A DNA stretch of 64,000 bases from Anastrepha obliqua (Eukaryota > Arthropoda > Insecta > Diptera > Tephritidae), in NCBI RefSeq assembly GCF_027943255.1, contig NC_072896.1, forward strand, positions 66,668,501-66,732,500. Direction: 5' to 3'. A program made the translations under genes and the position numbers. Shown piece after piece: positions 1 to 11,066 of the stretch. The notes below the pieces were generated by a model that saw only the letters and a list, made by a program, of their open reading frames with translations, was not told the DNA's origin and searched no databases. Every line of letters starts with the position of its first letter. The first letter of the stretch is position 1.

Positions 1-975
1 CTTGGGGATAATGTAAGCATTATTTGTTGTTATTTTTGCAGTTGTAGATAAATTTCAGCGTAAAAGTTTTCTCTTTTCGCACATTAAACCACCACCGCCA
101 TTGCCACAATGCCGCCCAAAAACAGCTGTCACAACCAACCGACCAAGCGTTGTCAGCAGTTTTGCGAATAGCAAACACCAGTGAGGAACAACACTAAAAA
201 CAACAATAAAAGATAAAATAAAAACGAAACACACCTAACACGAAGCAACAAAAGCCGGCGAAACTACAGCGGATATTGGTTTGAATAAACAAATGCCTTA
301 GCGGCGCCTGAAAGCAGACAATACGAGCAGTTAGCAAGCGTTCATACGCATGTATGTGCACTTAGCAACAAGTTCACAAAACCCAACTTAGAGCCAAGTT
401 GGTGGCGCAGTCACATTTGCGGTCATGTTGTCCCTTCCCCTCGATTGTCGCCTAGCTCATCCATCCATTCACGCGCTTGCGGGCCCGCATGCCTGCCAGC
501 CAGCCATGTGACGTCTTTGGTGGAATAAAAGTCAAAGTGAAAATATTATTATACCACACTCATACATGCACGCACACATACTTTTGTAAATTAAGACACC
601 AAGGTACGTTTAGTTCTACTCCAACTATTTGCAGCCTTTGCTATGCTCGCCACTTGCGAAACCCTTCTTAGCCCTCTCGCTGCCTCATTGGCTCCTGGGC
701 TACATGGTTTATGTTGGCGCAAATGTGTTAGCGTGAAAGTTGGCAAACCGCATCTGGTTTTGTTGACTGAGCGAGCAAGCCAGCAAGCCTCAGCTCAGTG
801 TGCAACTTACTTAACTGAGAGTACCGTTATACGGGAGACCAGCTTGAACATAAACGCCGCGGTGGGAAAATTAAGTGCAGTCGACGCTTGTGGAACTGCC
901 GCTGAAAATGGCTTTCGTTCTGAAGGACTCACCGAAGTAGGAAGGTAAAACATTGTTTGCGAAGCATTTGTAAAA
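1..975. other. Unassigned sequence, no gene recognised
   Basis: The stretch is CA-rich with short tandem CAA and CATA tracts. Small open frames at 477-671 and 643-948 have no recognisable motif and no coding-like composition. I see no promoter, RNA gene or repeat boundary. It could be ordinary intergenic or intronic DNA. Confidence 0.5.
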
Positions 976-2271
976 TAAAGGGTGATTTTTTAGCTATTAT
1001 CTTCTTAATCAGTTGGTTTAAACAGCTGACGCACGTTTCGTGTTTTGTTTCACTGTCAAACATCTTCAGTTTGGTCTATAATTTGAATGAATGAATCGTC
1101 TTACAAACGAACAACGCTTGCAAATCATTGAATTTTATTATAAAAATGCGTGTTCTGTTAAGAAAGTTTATCGCGCGCTTCTTCCATTTTATGGCCAGTT
1201 TAATCGACCCACTGAAGCGGCTATTCGAGCTTTTGTGACTAACTTTAGAACCAAATTTACATAATTGGACGTCAAACCACCAGCACACTTACGTAGAGTG
1301 CGAACTGAAGAAAATATCGCTGCTGTATCGGCCAGTGTTAATGATGACCATCAATTATCGATTCGTCGCCGTTCACAGCGCGCAATTGGACCTCTGTTAC
1401 TCAACAACGTGGAAAATTTTGCGAAAGGATTTAGGTGTGGAGCCTTTCAAAATACAGCTGGTGCAAGAATTGAAGCCGAACGACCTGCCGCAACGCAGGA
1501 TTTTTGGTGAATGGGCTCTTGGAAAGATCCACTTTTTTATCGAAAAATTTTGTTCAGCGACGAAGCTCATTTTTGGATCAATGGGTACGTAAATAAGCAG
1601 AATTGTCGATTTTGGAGTGAAGATAAGCCAGAGGAATTGGAAGAGCTACCAATGTATCTAGAAAAGGTCACAGTTTGGTGCGGTTTATGGGGTGGAGGTA
1701 TCATTGGACCGTCAAAGATGCTGCGAATCGTAACGTAACTGTGAATGGTGAGCGCTACCGTGAAATGATATCCAACTTTTTTTTGCCCAAAATGCAAGAG
1801 TTTGACTTGAATGACATGTGGTTTCGGCAAGACGGTGTCACATGCCACACAGCACGCGTAACAATGGACTTGTTGAGAGGCGAGTTCGGTGAACATTTTA
1901 TTTCACGTTCGGGACCTGTCAATTGGCCACCCAGATCGTGCGATATAACGCCTTCAGATTATTTTTTGTGGGGCTATGTTAAAGCTCATGTCTATTCAGA
2001 CAAGCCTGCTTCAACTAACGCATTGGAAGACAACATTAAAGCATTTATATGTGAGATACCGGCCGAAACATTGGAAAGAGTATGCCAAAATTGGATTAAG
2101 CGGATGGACCATTTGAAGCGCAGTCCCGGTCAACATTTGCATGAAATAATCTTCAAACATTAAATTATATGGACTGTACTATCGATTTAAAAAAAATTGC
2201 ATGCATTTTTCTGAATTTTACGTGTGTTTTTTTGAAAAACTTTCCCATAGCTCTAAAAAAATCAGCCTTTA
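976..2271 (+). mobile_element. Rosa-type (DD41D) mariner with TIRs and TA duplication, defective
   Basis: The element proper is 978-2269 (1,292 bp). The left end AAGGGTGATTTTTTAGC matches the reverse complement of the right end (AAGGCTGATTTTTTTAG), and TA dinucleotides flank both sides at 976-977 and 2270-2271. The length, TA target and encoded transposase fit the Tc1/mariner superfamily. A 41-residue spacing between the second and third catalytic Asp places it in the DD41D group first named from rosa elements of Ceratitis rosa. The reading frame is broken, so the copy cannot be autonomous. Confidence 0.9.
1091..2163 (+). pseudogene. Rosa-type mariner transposase, one stop and three frameshifts
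   Basis: In the live family this enzyme cuts and pastes the element at TA sites through a three-Asp active site. The copy starts at ATG 1091 (MNRLTNEQRLQIIEFYYKNA) and ends at 2163, close to the usual length of about 350 codons. The DNA-binding N-terminus is followed by a TAA stop at 1262-1264. Frameshifts near 1378, 1520 and 1712 move the protein through successive frames; the second coincides with a short deletion before DPLFYRKILFSDEAHF. All three catalytic Asp are still readable: FSDEAHF, RQDGVTCHT and CDITPSDYFLW. The last 162 codons (1675-2163) are continuous. It is related to, but clearly distinct from, the copy at 53.4-54.5 kb. Confidence 0.9.
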
Positions 2272-2884
2272 CTTGCTTATAAGTAGAAAAAGCAAACAAA
2301 GTATTATGCACACACAAATAGCCATTTATTATGAATAGGTGCAAAGGCATTTGCGCTCATAATGTTTCCACTATGTTGCGGGGAACAATTGTTGGCATAT
2401 TTGGAGAGTAATTTTGAGAGGCATTTCAAATATCTTCTCGTTGCTTGTTTCATATCATAATTAGATAATTTGGCTGAAGTCTATATGAGGTGAGTTCTTA
2501 TATGCAAACTGTTAAGATAGTCGTGTAATGAAAATTGCGATTAACATTTAAAAGAAACCAATCGGTTTGAATTTTTTTCCACTACATAACTTCATAAAGG
2601 CACTTGTGAGTCTTCTCAGTCACAGACAAGAACTAATCCCGAACGCACAGATTCTGGTCAAATCTTCAGGCAGCTGGCATAAATGCAATCATCATGTCTT
2701 TGCAACCAGTTTTATTAATTTCAATTTAATTCATTTAACTTAACCAAGTAATTCGAAAACGTTTTATTTTATTGAAATTTTAAGTGTAAACAGAAGATGG
2801 AATATTTAATTATTTTACCAAATTATAAATCCCTTAACGAGTTCTCCAGATATACCACCAAATAGTTCCCGGAATATATTAAGA
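2272..2884. other. Unassigned AT-rich stretch
   Basis: No open frame of note, no repeat boundary and no RNA gene is seen. The short open frame on the minus strand at 2165-2350 is the 3' end of the adjacent mariner read backwards. Confidence 0.5.
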
Positions 2885-3640
2885 CAATTCAAAATAAAAA
2901 TTTAGATGTCAAAACTGTTATTATCGCCTTAAAAGTACTCAAAATCCACTATAACGTACTTATTCCAGCGTTTAGTTCAGCCCTCGAAAAATTGGTGGAG
3001 CCCTATTATCGATGTAGCTATCAGAGCCGTCTTCGATTTTCCTGTTAATTCCTTTCGGCTTTTAAAACGACGAAGTTTTTCATTTGGATCAAAAAGAAAA
3101 AAATCGTATTCGTTTTGTTCTAGGTCAAAAATGTACGTATAATGACGGCGCTGTGCGACGATGCGTGTTCATGTTGCTTTGCCACAAAACTTTTCTTCTT
3201 TGGCAAATGAGACGTTTATGGGAAGTCTCCCAACGCCCAGATAATAGTATGCGGGACCTTCTGTCAAAAATTCGGGGTGTAAAATGCCGTTGTAATCCAT
3301 GAAATCCGTGAGCATCGCTTCATTTTTTGATTGAAAATTATGTTATTTTTTGGTCTTGGTTCATTCGGAGTTCTCCACTCGCTCGCCTACGAGCCTACTT
3401 ACCTGATATCTCGATTGTGTGTCGTACTCACAAACCCACATTTCGTCTGCAGTATTGATGTGTTTGATGACTGTTGGGTCGGCCCCTATTTTGGATCAAA
3501 TGCAGATCATTTGGAGCCAACTTTGCAGCAGCACGACGGAAAACCAAATCATTAACTACGATATCAATATTTTTTTCGAAAGTTGGCGACCTTTTTAGGC
3601 TTACTGTCAAAATCATATGTTAATCCGACCATTTGTTTAC
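2885..3640 (-). pseudogene. Old mariner transposase ruin, antisense
   Basis: Read on the minus strand in shifting frames, a mariner catalytic domain can be followed. Near 3560-3500 comes RRAAAKLAPNDLHLIQ, the stretch before the first Asp. Then TADEMWVCEYDTQSRYQ sits around 3460-3410 (first catalytic Asp in DE-W), DYNGILHPEFLTEG near 3290-3250, and AKQHEHASSHSAVIIR near 3180-3130, where the second Asp of the usual HHDNA has become E. A C-terminus KRWNKYVIVDFEYF lies near 2970-2920. Several stops and indels are present. The same subfamily recurs on the plus strand at 43905-44190. Ends and TIRs are not visible. The assignment rests on the ordered set of motifs, not on any one of them. Confidence 0.7.
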
Positions 3641-3687
3641 AATTTACAGTGCTTTAAGTGACGCTACTTTTGAATTAAAAAAAAAAA

Positions 3688-4717
3688 ATGAATTCAAAGC
3701 AATTCCGTGTCCTGATTTATCATTGTTTTTTAATGAAAAAAAAAATACTGTTCAATGCCAGGAATGACTTAAAAAACATTATTCGGACTCTGCGCCATCA
3801 AAAAGAAGCATTTGTTATTGGTATGCCGAATTCAAACGTGGTCCTACAGACACTGATGACATTCCATCTACTGGAAGGCCAAATGACGCTATTATTCCGG
3901 AAAACGTTGAAAAAACACTGAAAATCATTATGTCCGACCGTAAAGTGAAAGTGAGGGAGATTGCTGACATTCTAAAGATATCAGCAGGCAGTGTACACAC
4001 CATAATACACGAACATTTGGGTATGAAAAAGGTGTTTTCCAAATGGGTGCCGCGTTTGCTCACACCGGAGCAAAAACAACAACGAATCGATGATTCGAAG
4101 AGCTGTTTGGACATGTTTACGCGCAATAAGTCGGAGTTTTTGCGTCGGTACATCACAATGGATGAAACATGGATCCACCATTTCACTCCAGAGTCAAATC
4201 AGCAGTCTGCTGAGTGGCGTGCAGCCGGTGAAAGCCGCCCAAAGCGACCAAGATTATGGCGTCTGTATTTTGGGATGCGCATGGAATAATATTCATCGAC
4301 TATCTCCAGAAGGGGCAGACCATCAACAGCGACAATTATATAGCGTTATTGGAGCGTTTGAAAGACGAAATCGCAAAGAAACGGCCTCATATGGCGAAGA
4401 AAAAAGTGTTGTTCCACCAAGACAATGCACCGTGTCACAAATCAATGAAAACGATGGCAAAATTCAACGAATTGGGCTTCGATTTGCTTCCCCATCCACC
4501 GTATTCTCCAGACTTGGCCCCCAGCGACTACTGGCTCTTCGCGGACCTCAAAAAGATGCTCCGTGGTAAGAGATTTGGCTCAAATGATGAAGTAATCACA
4601 GAAACTGAGGCCTATTTTGAAGGCAAAGAAAAATCGTTTTACAAAGGCGGTATCGAAAGATTGGAAAAGCGTTGGAATGATTGTATCTCCCTAAAAGGGG
4701 ACTATGTTGATGAATAA
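3688..4717 (+). pseudogene. Irritans/Himar1-like mariner transposase, broken
   Basis: Starting at ATG 3688, MNSKQFRVLIYHCFL resembles the N-terminus of irritans-subfamily mariners such as Himar1. A frameshift in the A-run near 3740 and an in-frame TGA near 3767 follow. From about 3770 the frame is continuous through a helix-turn-helix region (REIADILKISAGSVHTIIHE), the linker WVPRLLTPEQK and the first catalytic Asp in TMDETWIHHF. A short deletion near 4245 shifts the frame, and the rest is open from 4256 to the stop at 4717. It contains HQDNAPCHKS (second Asp) and SPDLAPSDYW (third Asp), separated by 34 residues, so the motif is DD34D. No convincing TIRs are visible. The copy is inactive but younger than the adjacent antisense ruin. 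Confidence 0.9.
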
Positions 4718-5740
4718 AAACGAATTTTGGCAATTGAACGAAGGTACATATACTCATATGTATGTATGCGTATGAAAACCAAAATATTTGAAATCGAACA
4801 AAAACCAATAACTCAAAACATTTTTAACAATAACTCTGAATGAAATTCTGTAACACTTTTGCAAATTTTACACACAACTACTTATACACACAAATATTAT
4901 GTCTATGTATGTTGCTCATTGATGTCCATACTATATGAAGCGCGAAGAATTCACTGCTACTGTGTTGCTCTAATCAGCGAAAAACTCAACCGAGCACGCT
5001 CCAGCAACTCCTAAAGTAAACTGAACTATAGCAAAAAAATATATGCAATTTACATACAAATATACGAAACACAAACAAGCACTTTTAATGGCGTTCGAAA
5101 AAGGTGCGCGTGTCTTCCTATATATGCAATAGCACCAATTTCTGCTTCTGAACTAATAGGAATTCACCAATTGCGAAGCAGCTCAGAGTCGGTGGAATAG
5201 TTTTAAAGCCAAAAAGTATGAGCCATCAATCACTTTACTAGGGCATCGTCTTTCCTCGGCTATTCAGAGAATAGAAGCAGTGACCAACTAAATGATACCC
5301 AAATGATTATTCGATTGCTTATTTTGTACTTCATAACTTTTTTTTATATATAGTTATTATATTTTTTTACAACATTACACTATGTAACTAACACAGAAAT
5401 TGATTTTAGGAGTTGATTTCGGATACCTGCAGTGTACCACTCAGTCGTGGTTTCAAATTCACTAGAACCGCGCTAATTTGGAGCAAAGTCCTGGAACTAT
5501 TTTTTAAATAACGTTAACCCTTATATACCAACAATTGGAAAAATTTTCGAGATTATAATCAAATTGTTCATCTAGCAACACAGTATTTTATCAACTCACT
5601 GAAATCTGTTAAAGCTCTTCATATCGCCATGAAGGGCGATCCGATCGTGTCTTACATTTTTTGAGTTATTAATGTAGTTTTTTCTTTGACTAGCCGTTTA
5701 TTACTGTGTATTTCTGTTACTTTAATTTGGAGAAAATCTA
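4718..5740. other. Unassigned AT-rich stretch
   Basis: No gene or RNA is recognised. TATGTATG and CACA runs occur near 4745-4910. A short segment at 5415-5475 (CTGCAGTGTACCACTCAG, then GGTTTCAAATTCACTAGAA) loosely resembles one at 57670-57710 and could be a shared dispersed repeat. Confidence 0.45.
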
Positions 5741-7277
5741 AGCTTGTTTAGTTAGGTAGGTGAAATGGTTGAAGTGGTCTGGCACTTCTCAAGTAGCACT
5801 AAAGCGCCGTTTTGATACCATTATGAGACTTCCAACAGGCAGATATCTACAGCCAGCCAGAGCTGTTGATAGTATATAATGGAGGAGATTGATTCGATTT
5901 ATGTTAGCGCACTGCCCATGCTGTCGAAGAAAGGAGCGCCCAGTGACCTTAGTCGTCTAGCTGCCAAACCCGGACATTTACAGAGAAAATGCTCTAGAGT
6001 GTCTCCTTCTTTGAAAGGTCCCCACAGCTTCTGCAACGGGGGTTAAATGGTAGCCCTAGTTTTTCCGCGTGTGTGCCGATCGTCCAGTGACCGGTAAACA
6101 CAGCTACGAGTTTGGAAATTGAATGGCGAGGAGTCCAAAGGACTTTCTGAGTCCTTCATATATTGTATTGGGGCCAAGGGTTTTCGAAATAGCACATAAA
6201 GAAATGGATCTCCATCTTTTCTGTGCTTTCCTGAGAAATAATTTGTGCACTTCCCCTTTAACAACTGTCATGTGGATGCCGATGACCGGGTAGGAGGTCC
6301 CTGAGGCCAATTCAGTCCCCTATGCTCCTATGCCCTGGAATCCAGATCAAAGAAATGTTATCTGTACACCCAAGAGATTTGATCTCTTCCTTACAGGAGT
6401 TTACTAATTTCGTACTACACCATGGCGTCGTCAGAGCGAAATTACGGAAAAGTCGATGGGAAGCAAGTTCAAAACGACATTCAGGGCGGGCCTGGATCAA
6501 GTTTTACATGCTCCGGTGATGCCAATGCATGCAGTCCCTTGCACCCTCCCTAGTTAAGTGTTATTATAGCCCTTCCGAAGAGCTTCCTACCAAACTAGGC
6601 ATCCATACGTTAAAATTGGCAAAACCTCTGCGTTGTACATCCACAGCAAGACCTATGGCTTGAGTCTCCATTTTTTACCCGATTTTCAATGTGTAGCTCC
6701 CAATGGAGTTTGGAGTCAAATATCACTCCAAGATATCTAACTTCCGATGGGAGCGGGAGAACATGGGAAGTCGAAAGGGTAGAGGTCTATATTTTCTGGT
6801 AAATAGCACCAGCTCAGTTTTGTTAGAGTTGACTGGGAAGCAACTGGCAGCCCAGCGACTGAGTACAGCCAGTGACCTTTCCAAAATATCAGCCAAGACT
6901 GAGGGAAACGGTCCCGATACTATCAGGACCAAGTCATCGCCGTATCCTATTACCTTAACCCCACCCTTAATTAGCATTATTAGAACTTCATCAATAGCAA
7001 CTAGCCAAAGTAGGGGCGAAATGACACCAGTCTGCGGCGTCCCCCTGTGAACGAATCTAGTGACTTTAGCCTCTCTTGCGACCGCATTAACTTCTCTGCA
7101 GCCAAGCAGAGACAAGATCCAGAGACAGATAGGTCTTTCCACTTCTAGAGTATCTAACGCAGTGATAATTGACTCCGCCCTGACGTTATTAAAAGCTTGG
7201 CTAAAAGAAGAACTTTCTGAAATACAAGGAAGTAGCTCCGAGTCAGAAGGTAATGATAAATAAAAGTTCGCTCCCAT
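5741..7277 (-). mobile_element. 5'-truncated non-LTR retrotransposon with RT and RNase H (LOA/I-like)
   Basis: The minus strand carries the C-terminal half of a LINE ORF2: reverse transcriptase, then RNase H, then the degenerate tail. Motifs in order are AFNNVRAESIITALDTLEVE (palm), RGTPQTGVISPLLW (the RGTPQGG block), GYGDDLVLIVSG (catalytic block) and TELVLFTRKYRPLPFRLP. An RNase H end, ISLIWIPGHRSIGD, lies near 6340, followed by a zinc-type tail with HFLCKCPGL in another frame near 5990. An RNase H downstream of RT is typical of the I superfamily (I, LOA and relatives). The copy ends around 5741 without a clear poly-A tail and is abruptly 5'-truncated at 7277. Stops and frameshifts separate the blocks. 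Confidence 0.8.
6723..7277 (-). pseudogene. Reverse transcriptase fragment, 184 codons, YGDD variant
   Basis: This is an open 184-codon piece of a LINE reverse transcriptase. In this clade the enzyme primes cDNA from nicked target DNA. The catalytic box reads GYGDD (6934-6945), where LINEs almost always have (F/Y)ADD. The block before it reads RGTPQTGVISPLL with T for the second G. C-terminal residues after RKYRPLPFRLP drift into unrelated sequence, suggesting a frameshift near 6780. It is the upstream neighbour, on the same strand, of the RNase H remnant at 6312-6500, and both come from one element. Confidence 0.85.
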
Positions 7278-7744
7278 TCCATGTCAAGTGATGCAAGTAT
7301 TTTAGACATTATCTGGAAATTGGTTTATTTGTAAGCTTGAGTACAGTAAGAAGTATTGAAAAAATTTTGAAAAAATAAATTGGTAATTTTTGATTTATTC
7401 AGTGTTCCAAATGTTGGTATCCAATTTTTTAAAGTTAAATATATTCGGTTCTATTTTAAAATTTTAGAATTTTTCTTTTAAATTTTTAATTAATTTAATA
7501 TTTTTAATGATTTTTTTTTAATAATTTTTTTTTGTACTTTAGATCATTTTTTATTTGCTCGTGACATCGCTACAATTTCCAATAAAACTATTATATATAA
7601 ACATAAGCACCCAAAATTTAAATAAGAAAATGGCTAGTGGCATTCCATTTCCTTCACTACGCATTAATAAATACAATTTTTGTATGTGAACATGCACGAG
7701 GTGGCGCAAATTAACTTTCTATTACATAAAAAATACTAATTTTG
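7278..7744. other. Very AT-rich spacer
   Basis: Long T and A runs (around 7440-7550) with no recognisable gene. It separates two antisense LINE tails. Confidence 0.5.
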
Positions 7745-8375
7745 AGTGATGAAATTCTTTTATTATTATTGATTGGCTATTTGTGCAGCCATGTAGCCTA
7801 CTCGAACAGTTTTAAGCTATTAATAAACCCTCAAACTGCTGTAAGCCTAATTTCTACCAGGAGGTTTGGATTCATAGCCGCATTTCGCAGGTAATTTAAT
7901 TTGCGTTGTGCCACTGCTGGGCAGTCGCATAGAAAGCGTTCTGCTGTTTCTTGTGCCTCTTTGCAGAGTCTTTCATGTGGTAATTAAGTTTACAGTGTAC
8001 TGTTAATAGCTCAGTGCAAAGTTTTATGTCCTTTCTGCTTAGGTTAAGGATTGCTTCTTTTATCCGTTCTTGATGTATGAGTCTTTTCGATTGCCGCATG
8101 CCCGATTGGGCTCTGCAGTAATCGATTAGGCCTCGTTGTTCCTGCTCACGTGGAAGCTGTTATTTGCCCCGCAGAAAGGTTCAAGACCTATGAAGGGAGT
8201 GTTTGCCCCCTTTTTCGCTAAAGTGTCCGCAATTTCATTCCCTTCGTGCCCCATATCAAGGTAACAGAGTTTCTAGGGTGTTGAGGCTTTTAAAACATTC
8301 CCAGTCCAACCTTGATTGGAATGAGAAGCTATCCAGCGATTTTAGAGCTGCTTGACTGTCAGAGAAAATGTTAAT
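7745..8375 (-). mobile_element. LINE RNase H / C-terminal tail, antisense remnant
   Basis: The minus-strand reading gives an RNase H core in order: FSDSQAALKSLDSFSFQSRL near 8370-8310, DMGHEGNEIADTLAKKGA near 8260-8200, and the tail LCKEAQETAERFLCDCPA near 7980-7910, followed by QRKLNYLRNAAM. The H(x)GNExAD signature and the Cys-rich tail are those of I-superfamily LINEs. Stops interrupt the middle. It is a different copy from the neighbour at 5741-7277, because both contain the same C-terminal domain. Confidence 0.75.
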
Positions 8376-8907
8376 AATAATGAAACTCTTTATTTACGCG
8401 CCCCATTTCTTGTGATTTTGTATACTAAATACTTAGTTCAGAAGCGTCAAGTATGATTAACGCCCGACGTCATTTGCTAAAATTATAAATCTTCCAATAG
8501 GAAACATTTTTTACGTAGTCTAACTACTACTACGCAAATTAAATACTTCAGCTATTTTTTGCACATAAATGTTGAATAATTTTTAAATGAGTGTAGTTTG
8601 TAACAGAATTTCGATAAATACTGTGGGTTTCACAAAACAAATTTGCGTGTAAAATTAAGAAAAAGTTTGTTTGTTAGAAGTTTAGCATAGGTTTTTAGCA
8701 TAATTTCGAAAACAATTTCTCCACATTCTTTCGACGTTTTGGCAAGCTTTTTGTTCTTGATATTCTTTCTCCTTGAACCTTCACTTTCTCCTTAGATTAT
8801 ATTATATTAGGTTAACTTGCGTGACGCATAGAGCGGTTTGGTCCATTGCGATACCAGATGGAATTCATTAGTTGTCTACCCGAATGGTGTCTGTTTTTAT
8901 TGCAAAT
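8376..8907. other. Spacer with a dispersed ~85-bp repeat
   Basis: No gene is seen. The segment about 8418-8503 (TGTATACTAA ... AAAATTATAAATCTTCCAATAGG) resembles 38628-38703 (TGTATACTAC ... AAAATTATAAACCTTTCGATAGG) in the same orientation, suggesting a short dispersed repeat of unknown type. Confidence 0.4.
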
Positions 8908-10244
8908 TTAAGGAGTCACATACGTTCGGAATTAAGAAAAAATATATATTTTTTTAATATTTTGAAAGTATAGTATCTGAAGAGTATACTGTGAAATGTT
9001 CATGCGGAAATTCAAAACATTATAGCTTCTACAGCCCATTAACTAGGTAGAGAGCGGTCCGCGCGCTTCTGTACCTCAAACTTTAAACTCTTTAAACTTT
9101 AAACTTTTTCTCGAAACTACTTTTTCCGGCACGGTCTAACTCATACAGTTTTTAATATTGCTTGATGGGGTTTTTTTTTTAATTCGAAAGTGTTTTCTCT
9201 ATAGATTTGATTTTATTAACAAATAAAAGGGTGACATTTATGACGCACACTTTTTTTTTTGAAACTTCCGTAAATTGCAAAATTTTTCGAAACTGATAAT
9301 TCCGGCTTGACAACTATAACGACAACTTTATTTACAAGAATTGTTTTACTTTTTACAGATTCATCAATATTTCAAGAGAAATGAGGCAGACCGTGGACCA
9401 ACTTTTTTTGATTGTACTTTGGGTCACGTGATTTTTTATATATCGGTCAGTCCAAAAGTTCGGGCGTTTTTTAAAGGTGGTTTTAAAATTAACAAAAAAG
9501 ATGTTTAAAGTATTTATTAATCAATAATATATTTTCCTTCATTATTTACAATGTCTTCCCAAAATTTAGGCAAATTTTATTTGCCTGCTCAAAAAATTAT
9601 TTGCCCTTGGAGAAAAAATACGCTTCGATATCCCTTTTTATAGCTTATTTTGAGGAGTAGTTCTTGTTACTCATATGAGATTGAAGTCCACAGAAAACGT
9701 GATAATGACGAGGTGCAATATCCGGAGAGTATGGTGGATGCGACATTAGCTCCCATCCGATCTCGTTCAGCTTGCCTAATGTTTGCCTTGTGGTATGAGG
9801 TCTTGCGTTGTCGTGGTGAAACAAAATTTGCGTCTATTCACTAAAAATGGTCGATTTTTTTAAGCGACTCATTCAGGTTTGATAGCTGATGGGAATAATA
9901 ATCAGCAGTCATCGTCTGGTTTGGTTCCAGAAGTACATAATAAACAATACCGGCCATATCCCACCAAATAGACAGAAGAATCTTCTTGGGGTGAAGGCCA
10001 TCTCTAGGGGTCGCACAGTGGTGCAAAACTGGAATTTACTATTCAAAACAGTCTACAGCATACATTTCTTGACCGATTTGCAATTTATTTTTTTTGAATT
10101 GCTCAGGATAAAATTGCTAACAATTCTGTCGTTGCGGATTTTTAAAATATTTTGCTAATATTGAAATATTTAAACAAATACTTTTAAAAAACAAAACTTA
10201 CAAACTTACAAAACTTACAAAATCTTTTAAAAATTAATTATTTT

Positions 10245-10680
10245 TATGAAACTTGGTATCCGGGGGTTTTCTGGGTCGCTGATTGCAAATATGATGTCAG
10301 ATTGTCAAAATTCAAAATGGCGGATCCAATATGGCGGTCAAAATTTTCTTATAGTTAATTATTGTTTATGAAACTTGATATCCGGGGGTTTTCGGGGTCG
10401 CTGATGACGAATCTGATATCATATTTACAAAATTCAAAATGGCGGATCCAATATGGCGGACAAACTTTTTTAAATCCAATCGAATTCGCTTGAAACTTGT
10501 TACCTGAGGGTTTTTGGGGTCGTTGATTACGAATATAATGTCAGATTTTTAAAATTCAAAATGGCGGATCCAATATGGCGGTCGAAATTTCTAAAACTTA
10601 ATTATTTTTTATGAAACTTGACATACGGGGGTTTTCAGGGTACCTGATTACGAATCTGATATTATAATTCAAACAATTCA
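10245..10680 (+). repeat. Left subterminal array of the Transib, four ~121-bp units
   Basis: The units begin near 10249, 10370, 10492 and 10613 with GAAACTTG(G/A/T) and contain ATCCGGGGGTTTTC, GGGGTCGCTGAT and AAAATGGCGGATCCAATATGG. The fourth unit is cut short. Such subterminal arrays often bind transposase in other superfamilies; here that is only inference. Confidence 0.85.
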
Positions 10681-11066
10681 TTTTTGATGATTCATTACTA
10701 TGTATTTAATAAAATTTGAGTTGTAACATTTTTTTCAAATGATTTCACCATATTTTATAATTAATTACACAGTCACATTTTATTATTTACTATTCTTTGA
10801 ACAATTAAATTTGATTATTTATTAAATTTTTTTAGTGGTCATCAACTTGATAAATTTGTTTTTCTCAATTTTAAATTTTATTGAACTGCGTATAGAGAAA
10901 AGTAATAGACCTTTTCATTTTAATGTTTTCTCCTCTTCTAGCACATGCAATAATGTTTCATTGAAAGAAAGTAAAAAAAATGAAATGATCTATTTGCTAA
11001 TCCTTATGGAATGTAAAAATCTAAATATCAACCATTTTCTGTTTTAAAAATACGGTTTTTTCATAA

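Noticed and set aside
643..948. 101-codon open frame near the left edge
   Set aside because: No similarity to any family I know and no splice or promoter support.
6322..7263. Plus-strand open frames at 6322, 6703 and 7060
   Set aside because: They are the complement of the antisense LINE whose motifs are convincing on the minus strand.
10835..11047. 70-codon open frame upstream of the Transib core as its N-terminal domain
   Set aside because: It lacks the Cys/His pattern and does not join in frame; A/T-rich chance frame.
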